Origin: Bifidobacterium lemurum
GTDB taxonomy: Bacteria; Actinomycetota; Actinomycetes; Actinomycetales; Bifidobacteriaceae
Assembly (NCBI RefSeq): GCF_014898175.1
Contig: NZ_CP062948.1
Span: 2,108,001 to 2,172,000, forward strand
DNA: 64,000 nt
Reading direction: 5' to 3'
In this document: positions 27,576-35,206 of the stretch, piece after piece
Numbering within the stretch: position 1 is the first letter of the stretch
Layout of the letters: every line of letters starts with the position of its first letter
Translations under genes and position numbers: made by a program
Notes under the pieces: model-generated
What the model was told of the DNA's origin: nothing
Seen by the model: the letters and a program-made list of their open reading frames with translations, nothing else
Database searches by the model: none

Positions 27576-27712
27576 TCCCAGGAAACGTTTGCAGTGATGA
27601 ATCTAGCAGTGATTGCAATGATGCGAATTGTTGCTTTGGCGTGTCCTCAAGATTCCAGAAGCATCCTTCGCCATTTGCGTGGATGTTATATAAGGGAAGG
27701 CCAATGGTCTCG

Positions 27713-28381
27713 CTATGCAACGGGTTTCACGGGGTGGCGGATCACGGTTTTGAGATTCTCGGGCTTGCCTTTGCGTGGATCGCCCAGATAGATCTCGTGA
27801 TGGTGACGCGAGGCGCTGAAGTCGAGCGCGTAGCCTTGCTCGGTGGCGTAGGCGTCAAGGGCGGCGATGGTGGCGGGCTCGTCGTCGTATGAACCTTTGT
27901 GCATGACCTGCGCGACCGTGCCCTCGTCGAAGTCGAACAGGAATACGCGTGAGATATCCGCCTCGGGATGTTTGGCCGCGAACCGCTCACGCGCATGCTC
28001 GAACACGTCCGGCGTGACGAATTCGGGCAGTCGAATCATCGAAATCCAATGAAAATCGGATTTGCGCGAATAGTCGATGCCGGCCAACATACCGTCTTCG
28101 GCGTTGTCGTCGGCCATCCACCACAGCCCTTCCAGCGGCGGCACAACATAGTCGAAATAGCCGTCGATCCGGTCATCGGGATTCTTGGACATCTTGCTCA
28201 TTTTGATGGTGAACGAAATGCCGTACAGCAGCTGTAGCGTGGTCTGGTAATCGCCACCTTCCTCGTTTGGGTCGCCTTTGCCTTCGACCGCCACGAAGCT
28301 CATGCGTGGCACCTCGACGATCGCCGGCTTGGTCTTCGGCTGATACAGGTCCTTATATTCCTTCTTGTAATCGAACGGCAT
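27713..28381 (-). CDS. GyrI-like small-molecule-binding domain protein
   Basis: This 222-residue protein belongs to the GyrI-like (SOUL/BcrR effector-domain) family. The core begins EVPRMSFVAVEGKGDPNEEGGDYQTTLQLLYGISFTIKM and includes DYVVPPLEGLWWM, FHWISMIRLPEFVTPDVF and KGSYDDEPATIAALDAYA, and ends in a HHHEIYLGDPRK tail. There is no DNA-binding domain, so it is a stand-alone domain that may bind or degrade drug-like ligands. The ATG at 28381 has GAGGAGAAG upstream. Its last 84 bases are duplicated at 26687-26770. It is divergent from the AlkD-like gene. Confidence 0.85.
   Translation of the reverse strand: MPFDYKKEYKDLYQPKTKPAIVEVPRMSFVAVEGKGDPNEEGGDYQTTLQLLYGISFTIKMSKMSKNPDDRIDGYFDYVVPPLEGLWWMADDNAEDGMLAGIDYSRKSDFHWISMIRLPEFVTPDVFEHARERFAAKHPEADISRVFLFDFDEGTVAQVMHKGSYDDEPATIAALDAYATEQGYALDFSASRHHHEIYLGDPRKGKPENLKTVIRHPVKPVA
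27722..27805. repeat. 84-bp direct repeat, right copy (within the GyrI-like gene)
   Basis: This is the partner of 26687-26770, forming the 3' part of the GyrI-like coding sequence. The 951 bases between the two copies hold the toxin-antitoxin pair and about 140 bases of non-coding sequence (27576-27712). Confidence 0.9.
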
Positions 28382-28565
28382 GGCTTCTCCTCGCATGGGC
28401 TTCCGTGTCGCACGGCATCGTGCATCCAAGCCCATTGTATGGGACTGTGCCGATGACAGCGTGGGCCGTGAAGTGCGCCATTCGCTTCCTTCTGCGCATG
28501 TATCGCTGGTTTGACTCCGTGATAGCCTCAAGATATTCAATCAATGGCGATGGAGTAGGAACGGG

Positions 28566-29303
28566 ATGGCAGTGACGAGTGGAGATGTTCTTGCTGATCT
28601 GCGGGGGATGACGGATGAGAAGTATCGCATGTTCAATGCGAAGCTGATCCCGAATATCGACTTGTCGACGATGCTGGGTGTGCGGATCCCTCAACTTCGC
28701 GCGTATGCGAAAGAACTATTGGCGGCCGACGAAGCCAACGGTTTGTCGGTGGTCGCTGAATTCATGGACGATCTTCCCCATACCGTATTCGAAGAGAACA
28801 TGCTGCACGCGTTGCTGATCGGCATGACCGCCCGCACGACGGACGAAGCGTTCGATATGTTGGATGGATTTCTGCCGTTCGTGGACAATTGGGCCGTATG
28901 CGATGCGATATCGGTGAAGGCGTTCCGTTCCGTGAAGGCCGATGCCGGCGTCATCGAAACCAAATTGCGCGAATGGGCCGCCGACGACCGCACCTATGTC
29001 GTGCGCTACGCTATGGATACGTTGATGGCGGATTTTCTCGATGACCCACGTTTCCGCCCGGACCAATTGGCAGCGGTGGCGGGTATTCGTTCGACGGAAT
29101 ACTACGTGAATATGGCCCGCGCCTGGTATTTCGCCACGGCGCTGGCCAAACAGTGGGACGCCGCCATTACTGTGTTCCAGCCCGATGCGCCGCCCGAGTT
29201 GTGTTTGGATGATTGGACCCACAACAAAAGCATCCAGAAAGCCCGCGAATCCCGCCGCATCCCATCTGACCGCAAGGAATACCTCGCCGCTCTCAAACGG
29301 TGA
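28566..29303 (+). CDS. DNA alkylation repair enzyme (AlkD-like HEAT-repeat protein)
   Basis: This 245-residue helical protein matches the DNA alkylation repair family, whose members remove bulky or cationic alkyl bases with a HEAT-like fold. It has MTDEKYRMFNAKLIPNI and GVRIPQLRAYAKEL near 15-50, the EEnMLHALLIG region, FLPFVDNWAVCDAIS near 100-115, YVVRYAMDTLMADFL near 140, and a C-terminal DDWTHNKSIQKARESRRI. The Trp-Ala/Cys-Asp part resembles the AlkD catalytic site. The ATG at 28566 lacks a strong ribosome site. It is divergent from the GyrI-like gene in the low-GC accessory stretch. Confidence 0.85.
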   Translation: MAVTSGDVLADLRGMTDEKYRMFNAKLIPNIDLSTMLGVRIPQLRAYAKELLAADEANGLSVVAEFMDDLPHTVFEENMLHALLIGMTARTTDEAFDMLDGFLPFVDNWAVCDAISVKAFRSVKADAGVIETKLREWAADDRTYVVRYAMDTLMADFLDDPRFRPDQLAAVAGIRSTEYYVNMARAWYFATALAKQWDAAITVFQPDAPPELCLDDWTHNKSIQKARESRRIPSDRKEYLAALKR

Positions 29304-29395
29304 TGAATCGTCATATTGGTAATTATTGACGATTTTCCATGACCTTGGAACGGGCGTGCTTGAATCTGTCCATTCGATAGAGAAAAGTGGAAGAC

Positions 29396-30952
29396 ATGAC
29401 TCCGCAGGAACTTTATGCAGCGCTTTCTCGAGGAGAAGATATCTCCACCGAGTTTAAAAGGTGTGGCTCGCGGCCGGAACGAGACACATTTGAAACGATT
29501 TGTTCGTTTGCCAATCGCCAAGGCGGCAGTGTTTTCTTAGGCGTGGATGATAATGGCACTATTCTTGGCGTCGATGCGGGCCAGATACGTGAAATCGAAC
29601 GTAATATCGCCAATGTCATCAGCAATCCCAATACATTCAATGCCACGCCATCTGTCGAGTTCGAACGCATCGAAACGGAACAAGGCATAGTTCTTCGATT
29701 GTGGATTCCGATTGGGCCCTCGATCTATCGCTTCAAAGGCGAAGTGTTTGACCGCCGAGGAGATGCGGATGTGCGTGTTCGAGATGATTCGCAGATCATG
29801 ATGATGTACATGCGTAAGCAAAATATGTACTCGGAACGGCGCATTTATCCTTATATTGGCATGGATGATTTGCGATTGGATACGCTTCATCTGGTGAGGG
29901 GCCTTATTGAGGCGCGGAACAGTGACCATCCGTGGCTGCGTTTGAATGATGAAGAGTTTTTGCGCTCGGCGAAGTTGTATGGCAAGGACCGGTCAACCGG
30001 CGCTGAGGGTTTCACGCTTGCTGCGGCGATGTTGTTGGGAACGGATGAATTGATTTCAGATATTTGCCCTGCATACAAAACCGATGCCATTGTTCGTTTG
30101 CGCGATACGGACCGTTACGATGACAGACTTATCGTCAAAACAAATCTGGTGGAAGCCTATGACATGCTCATGAAATTCGCCAAGCAGCATCTGCCAGACC
30201 CGTTTATTCTTGAAGGTGATGTGACTGTAAGTGCGCGTGACATCATATGTCGGGAACTGGTGTCGAACATGCTGATTCATCGTGAATACGCGAATCCATT
30301 CATCGCCAAACTCATCATTGATAAGAACGGCATTCGCACTGAGAACGCAAGCAGAGCTATGTTCGAGGGAGAGGTCACGCTTTCGAATTTCGAACCTACT
30401 CCGAAGAACCCGACCATCGCGGATTTCTTCCACCAGATTGGACGTGCGGATGAATTGGGCAGCGGTACGAGGAAGCTCACGAAGTACTCCGCTCTTTACT
30501 CCGGTGCCGTTCCGTATCTTCACGAGGGAGATGTGTTCGTCGCGCAACTGCAGGTGCCGTGGAATACTCAGATTGGAGAGGAGTCATACGATTCCGTTGG
30601 GAAAGTGCCGGATTCCGTTGGGAAAGTGCCGGATTCCGTTGGGAAAGTGCCGGATTCCGTTGGGAAAGTGCCGGATTCCGTTGGGAAAGTGCCGGATTCC
30701 GTTGGGAAAGTGCCGGATTCCGTTGGGAAAGTGCCGGATTCCGTTGGGAAAGTGCCGGATAAATCCTCTTGCCAAAGGCAATTGGTTTTGGATTATCTTG
30801 ATGCCCATGAGGAAATAACCGTTGCGCAGGCGGAGGTGTTGCTGGGCGTTAAGCAACGTCGTACGCGTGACATATTGAATGCGATGACCCGGCTGGGTCT
30901 TGTGAAACGTGTCGGTAGTGCCCGCAACACTCGGTATGTCGCGATGGGGTGA
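29396..30952 (+). CDS. AlbA_2 domain / ATPase-like transcriptional regulator with DSVGKVP repeats
   Basis: This 518-residue protein has an N-terminal Schlafen-like AlbA_2 domain (STEFKRCGSRPERDTFETI, then ANRQGGSVFLGVDDNGTILGVD). A middle region and an HATPase-like segment with NMLIHREYANPF near 285-300 and IADFFHQIGRADELGSGTRKL near 335-360 follow. Next come eight identical DSVGKVP heptads (about 399-454) and a C-terminal winged helix (QRQLVLDYLDAHEEITVAQAEVLLGVKQRRTRDILNAMTRLGLV). This is the usual layout of putative AlbA_2 regulators, whose targets are mostly unknown. A GTG at 29387 is an alternative start. GC content and codon use are lower than in surrounding core genes. Confidence 0.85.
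   Translation: MTPQELYAALSRGEDISTEFKRCGSRPERDTFETICSFANRQGGSVFLGVDDNGTILGVDAGQIREIERNIANVISNPNTFNATPSVEFERIETEQGIVLRLWIPIGPSIYRFKGEVFDRRGDADVRVRDDSQIMMMYMRKQNMYSERRIYPYIGMDDLRLDTLHLVRGLIEARNSDHPWLRLNDEEFLRSAKLYGKDRSTGAEGFTLAAAMLLGTDELISDICPAYKTDAIVRLRDTDRYDDRLIVKTNLVEAYDMLMKFAKQHLPDPFILEGDVTVSARDIICRELVSNMLIHREYANPFIAKLIIDKNGIRTENASRAMFEGEVTLSNFEPTPKNPTIADFFHQIGRADELGSGTRKLTKYSALYSGAVPYLHEGDVFVAQLQVPWNTQIGEESYDSVGKVPDSVGKVPDSVGKVPDSVGKVPDSVGKVPDSVGKVPDSVGKVPDSVGKVPDKSSCQRQLVLDYLDAHEEITVAQAEVLLGVKQRRTRDILNAMTRLGLVKRVGSARNTRYVAMG
30590..30757 (+). repeat. Eight perfect tandem copies of a 21-bp unit in coding sequence
   Basis: The unit encodes DSVGKVP, and all eight copies are identical at the DNA level. 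Because the unit is a multiple of three, gain or loss of copies keeps the frame and only changes the linker length between the ATPase-like and winged-helix domains. The perfect identity implies recent expansion. Confidence 0.97.
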
Positions 30953-31138
30953 CTGTTTTCGGATACGTCCAACAGATCGTGTGCTCGCGTATGAAGGCGA
31001 GCTTTGCCTGAGGCCATGGTCCTTCCATAGGGAAACTGAATGGATTCCCATATGCGATAGACATTTGATATGGGAGTGGTGGGGTGATGTAATACCTGCA
31101 TATCAAGCCAAACCATATGCAGAAAGACGAGGATCGCA

Positions 31139-32086
31139 ATGGCTGAAGAGTATTACATCGCACCGTTGAGCGACGCCGTGGAGCGCACGCACGTCTCCTA
31201 TCCCAACCGTTATGGATACACGCTCGCCGGCGACCTGTACGTCGCCAAGAACGCCGACCTCTCCGCCAAACTGCCCGCGCTCATCGTCGGCGCGCCCTAC
31301 GGTGGCGTCAAAGAGCAGGGTCCCTGCGTCTACGCGAACGAGCTCGCCCAGCGCGGCTTCGTGGTGCTCACCTTCGACCCCTGCCATATGGGCGAGTCCT
31401 CGGGCGAGCCGCGCCACGTCTCGTCTCCCGATCTGTTCACCGAGAACTTCAGCGCCGGCGTCGACTATCTGGGACTGCAGGACTTCGTGGACCGCGAGCG
31501 CATCGGCGTGATCGGCATCTGCGGTTCGGGCGGCTTCGCCCTGTCCGCCGCGCAGATGGATCCGCGCATCAAAGCCGTCGCCACCGCCTCCATGTATGAC
31601 ATGACCGCCGCCGCGCGTTTGGGCTTGGACGCGCAGACCATCGCCGAACGCAAGGAGCAGCTGGCACGCCAGCGTTGGGTGGACGCCGAAAACGGCTATC
31701 CCGAATACAATCCGTACTTCCCCGACCAGCCGCTTGACGAGGTGCCGGCCGAACTGGAGGAGCCCACCGCCGAATGGTTCCGCTTCTACGCGTTGAAGCG
31801 CGGCTTCCACCCGCGTGCGCGTGGCGGCTTCACCACCACCAGCGACATGGCGTTCCTCAACTTCCGTCTGCTCGACTTCATCGACGAGATCTCGCCGCGT
31901 CCGATCATGTTCATCGTCGGCGACCGCGCCCACTCCCGCTTCTTCAGCGAGAACGCCTTCGCCGCGGCCAAGGAGCCGAAGCGCATGGTCGTGGTCGACG
32001 ACGCCGAGCACATCGACCTGTACGACCGTGCGGACCGCATTCCCTTCGACCAGATCGAGGAGTTCTTCTCCACCAATCTCAAGTGA
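31139..32086 (+). CDS. Alpha/beta hydrolase (dienelactone hydrolase-like)
   Basis: This 315-residue hydrolase of the alpha/beta fold has the oxyanion region VGAPYGGVKEQGP near 50-60, FDPCHMGESSGEPR near 80-93, the nucleophile elbow GICGSGGFA (Ser near residue 125) and the catalytic His in DDAEHIDLYD near 287. The Asp of the triad is probably in FIVGDRAHSRFF. It resembles esterases of the YcjY/DLH-like group; the substrate is unknown. The ATG at 31139 has GAGGAT upstream. The 186-bp gap before it (30953-31138) shows no further feature. It may be co-transcribed with the reductase-like gene 113 bases downstream. Confidence 0.85.
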   Translation: MAEEYYIAPLSDAVERTHVSYPNRYGYTLAGDLYVAKNADLSAKLPALIVGAPYGGVKEQGPCVYANELAQRGFVVLTFDPCHMGESSGEPRHVSSPDLFTENFSAGVDYLGLQDFVDRERIGVIGICGSGGFALSAAQMDPRIKAVATASMYDMTAAARLGLDAQTIAERKEQLARQRWVDAENGYPEYNPYFPDQPLDEVPAELEEPTAEWFRFYALKRGFHPRARGGFTTTSDMAFLNFRLLDFIDEISPRPIMFIVGDRAHSRFFSENAFAAAKEPKRMVVVDDAEHIDLYDRADRIPFDQIEEFFSTNLK

Positions 32087-32199
32087 GACGCACGCCGCCG
32101 AACCGACGGCGGGCCGACGGCCGTCCGAGGGACACCTCTCGGGCGGCCGTCCGCGTCGCGTCCAAGCATCCGTTCCGCATAACAGAAAGACACAACACG

Positions 32200-32925
32200 A
32201 TGAACAGACCATACATCTTCTGCCATATGATGACCTCGCTCGACGGCAAGATCATGGGCAACTACATGGGCACGCCGGAAGGCAACGCGGCCGGCGCGGC
32301 GTTCAAAGCGATCGCCTTCGGCGAAAACCCGTACTACAAGCATCAAGGCTGGCTGTCCGGCCGTGTGACCACCGACGACAACTTCACCTTCTATGCCGAA
32401 CCCGAACTCGACGAGACGGCCGGGACGGTGCCGGAGGGCGACTTCGTGGCCGAGACGACCGGCATGTACTATGTGTCGATCGACCCGTCCGGCAGGCTCG
32501 GCTGGAAGCGCAACAGCCTCACCTACGCGGGCACCACCGCGCATGTCGTCGAAGTGCTGACCGGCAAGGCATCCAACGCGTACAAGGCGTTCCTGCGCGG
32601 GCTCGGCATCTCCTACATCATCGCCGGAGAGGACGCGCTCGACTATGCGGTGGCGCTCGCCAAACTCAAGGAGCTGTTCGGCGTGGAGACGCTGATGCTC
32701 GGCGGTGGCGGCGTGCTCAACTGGTCGTTCATCCAAGCGGGCATGTGCGATGAGGTGAGCATCGTCGTCGCGGCCGCGGCGGACGGCTCGGATAACACGC
32801 CCGCCTTGTTCGACGCCCGCGAGGGCCTGTCCGACGACACTCCGGTCGGATTCGACCTGCAGGCCGCCGAGGTCAAGGACGGCGGCGCCCTCTGGCTGCG
32901 CTACCTGGTCAAGCAGGCGGTCTGA
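32200..32925 (+). CDS. Dihydrofolate reductase / RibD C-terminal family protein
   Basis: This 241-residue protein has the RibD_C/DHFR-like fold: YIFCHMMTSLDGKIMG at the N-terminus, a central variable part, and the family NADPH-binding end LMLGGGGVLNWSFIQAGMCDEVSIVVAAAADGSDNTP. Members are NADPH-dependent reductases, including riboflavin reductases and enzymes of unknown substrate. No deaminase domain or riboflavin gene is near. The ATG at 32200 starts the conserved block. Confidence 0.85.
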   Translation: MNRPYIFCHMMTSLDGKIMGNYMGTPEGNAAGAAFKAIAFGENPYYKHQGWLSGRVTTDDNFTFYAEPELDETAGTVPEGDFVAETTGMYYVSIDPSGRLGWKRNSLTYAGTTAHVVEVLTGKASNAYKAFLRGLGISYIIAGEDALDYAVALAKLKELFGVETLMLGGGGVLNWSFIQAGMCDEVSIVVAAAADGSDNTPALFDAREGLSDDTPVGFDLQAAEVKDGGALWLRYLVKQAV

Positions 32926-32947
32926 TCCCGAGGAGAGGCCTCGTAAT

Positions 32948-32986
32948 GCGAAAGGCGGATGGGCGCAGCACCCATCCGCCTTTCGC
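32948..32986. terminator. Bidirectional hairpin terminator
   Basis: GCGAAAGGCGGATGGG (32948-32963) pairs perfectly with CCCATCCGCCTTTCGC (32971-32986) around a 7-base loop, followed by TTGTTTCG. It lies between convergent genes. Confidence 0.85.
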
Positions 32987-33012
32987 TTGTTTCGTCTCGG
33001 CCCAGCCCGCGC

Positions 33013-35205
33013 CTAGATGGCCAACAGCGCGTTGCCTTTCATCATGCGTTCCATGCCTTCGGAGAGCTTCCTGCCGAACGCGCTGAACAGCACGCCCACC
33101 GCCAGCACGAGCGCCGCGACCGCGAGCAGTATGCCGAGCTCCTTCCAATAGTCGTTGTCGTAGATGCCGAACATCGCCGAACGGAACAGGCGGATGGCAT
33201 GCGTGATGGGCAGATAGGGATACGCCGCCTGCACCCACTGCGGCATCAGCTCGACGGGCATCGAACCGCTGCTGCCGTTGAGCTGCAGAATCAGCAGCAG
33301 CACGCCGAAGAACTTGCCGATGTTGCCGAAAATGGCGACCAACGTGTAGGTGATGGCGGAGAACAGGATCGAGGTCGCCGCCCCGCCGAGCAGCAGCAGC
33401 GCCGGATGCTCGCATTGGGCCTTGAGGAACCAGATGATGCCCGCGCACGCCATCAGCGTCTGGGCCAGCGAGATCAGCATGAACACGCCGTATCGGCCGA
33501 GGAACAGCAGCGGCGAGGGAACCGACTTGCCATGGCGTCGGCGCTTCAGCTCCTCCATGCGTTCCTCGGTGAGCGACATGCGTATTGCGCTGGTCGACAG
33601 GAACGCGCCCACCCAGATGGCGAGCACCGCGTAGAACGGGGTCATCGACGAGCCGAAGTTCTCCGACGCGAAGATGGCGTGCCGGTCCAGCGACACCGGC
33701 GTCACCAACGCGCTGGCGAGCACGCTGGAATCCGTGCCGATGACCTCGCGCAGCGTGTCCGCGTCTCCGCTGGACAAGGCGTCGTCGATGTCCTGGCTAT
33801 GCCGCTCGAGCTCGGTGGCCGCGGTGTCGAGCTTGGTTTGGGCCTCGCTGATTGTGGCCGCGATCTCGTCGAGTTTCGTGGTCATATCGCCGGTCGCGCC
33901 GGACAGCGAGTCGAGCGCGTCGAGATTCGACGAGGCGGACAGTCCCTTCGCGATGGCGGACGACAGATCGGCGGACATCGAGTCGATCGCGCTTTTGGCG
34001 GTGTCGTCGTATTCGTTTTGCAGCGCGGTGATGCTGTCGGTCGCCTGTTGGAGCAGGGTTTCGACCTCGTTCTTGTTGGCCGACGCGTCCCCTCGCCGCG
34101 TCTCGACGCTGTCGGCGGCGCTGTTCAGCGAATCGCTCAGCGACTGCTGGCGTGCGATGGCGTCGTCGAACCTGCCCAGCAGCGATTGCAATGTCGCGTC
34201 GTCCAAGTCGGATAATCCGGCGAGCGTGTCGCGCATCTGCTGGTAGGCGCTGATCTGCTTGTCGACGGCGCTGGCCTGGTCTCGCAGCAGCTGCGCGGCG
34301 TCCGCCATGCTCTCGTCGATGGTCGCGTAGGCCGTCTGCACGCTGTTTGCGGCCGACTGATAGCCCTCCGCGCTGCCGGTGATGGCGGTTGAGATCGCGG
34401 AACTGGCCGATTCCAGCGAATCCTGCAGCGAAGCCGACCCGTCGCCCGCGGTGTTCATGGCGTCCTTCGCCTCGGACAACGCCGTGCCGGTGGATCCAAG
34501 AAGATCCTCGGACGACTCGATCAGCGCCTTCGCGGCTTTCACGGCGTCGGCGTAGGTGCCCAGCGTTTCACCGCTTTGACGAAGATCGTCGGCCGTGTTC
34601 GACAGGCCGTCGCTGAGGGAGGCGATGGCGTTGCGCGTGCTGTCCTTGTCGGCGTAGTCGGACAGCGACGAGATCAGGGAGAATGCGGTGTCGGCGACGG
34701 TCGTTTCGAAGGTGTCGTTGATCTGCGTCTGCACGCTGCTCGCCCCCGAATCGGTGATGGTCGGCGCGAGCGGATTCTCCTTCTCGTTGACGTAATAGTT
34801 CAGTGTGGCGTGGGTGGCGTCGTCGGAGAACATGGTCATCATGTCCACGCTGAAGCTTTCGGGAATGACGATCGCCGCGTAGTAGTCGCCGGATTTCACG
34901 CCTTCGATGGCGTCGTCCGTGCTGACGAACTGCCAGTCGAAATCGTCGTTGCCGCGCAGCGAGGAGATGATGTTGTCTCCGATGGAGATGGTCATCGGCG
35001 TCAGTTCGCCGTCATAGCCCTCGTCGTCGCTGGACACCGCCACCTTGAGATTGCCGGTGTTGCCGTACGGATCCCAGCAGGCGATGATGTTGTACCAGCT
35101 GTACGCCGAAGGCAGCACGCACAGCGCGATGATGAACAGCACGCTGGCGGTGCGCGAGCACAGGGCGCGCACGTCGGTGGCGATGATGTTCCAGATCGTC
35201 CTCAT
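33013..35205 (-). CDS. YhgE/Pip family membrane protein
   Basis: This 730-residue protein has one N-terminal membrane segment and WDPYGNTGNLKVAVSSDDEG, the Pip-family signature, near residue 45-65. A long extracytoplasmic region rich in Ala, Asp and Ser follows, forming coiled coils and ending about residue 480. Five or six C-terminal membrane segments (ABC-2 membrane type) close the protein. The family includes phage infection protein of Lactococcus and ESX-like secretion-linked proteins of unknown role. It follows the second YhgE gene with a one-base gap, so both are in one operon on this strand, facing the TetR gene. Confidence 0.9.
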   Translation of the reverse strand: MRTIWNIIATDVRALCSRTASVLFIIALCVLPSAYSWYNIIACWDPYGNTGNLKVAVSSDDEGYDGELTPMTISIGDNIISSLRGNDDFDWQFVSTDDAIEGVKSGDYYAAIVIPESFSVDMMTMFSDDATHATLNYYVNEKENPLAPTITDSGASSVQTQINDTFETTVADTAFSLISSLSDYADKDSTRNAIASLSDGLSNTADDLRQSGETLGTYADAVKAAKALIESSEDLLGSTGTALSEAKDAMNTAGDGSASLQDSLESASSAISTAITGSAEGYQSAANSVQTAYATIDESMADAAQLLRDQASAVDKQISAYQQMRDTLAGLSDLDDATLQSLLGRFDDAIARQQSLSDSLNSAADSVETRRGDASANKNEVETLLQQATDSITALQNEYDDTAKSAIDSMSADLSSAIAKGLSASSNLDALDSLSGATGDMTTKLDEIAATISEAQTKLDTAATELERHSQDIDDALSSGDADTLREVIGTDSSVLASALVTPVSLDRHAIFASENFGSSMTPFYAVLAIWVGAFLSTSAIRMSLTEERMEELKRRRHGKSVPSPLLFLGRYGVFMLISLAQTLMACAGIIWFLKAQCEHPALLLLGGAATSILFSAITYTLVAIFGNIGKFFGVLLLILQLNGSSGSMPVELMPQWVQAAYPYLPITHAIRLFRSAMFGIYDNDYWKELGILLAVAALVLAVGVLFSAFGRKLSEGMERMMKGNALLAI

Positions 35206-35206
35206 A

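Noticed and set aside
27576..27712. Possible extra gene in the gap after the toxin
   Set aside because: Minus-strand frames here have no start with a ribosome site and no recognisable domain; the gap seems non-coding.
30590..30757. CRISPR array
   Set aside because: The 21-bp units are directly adjacent with no spacers and lie in frame within a coding sequence.
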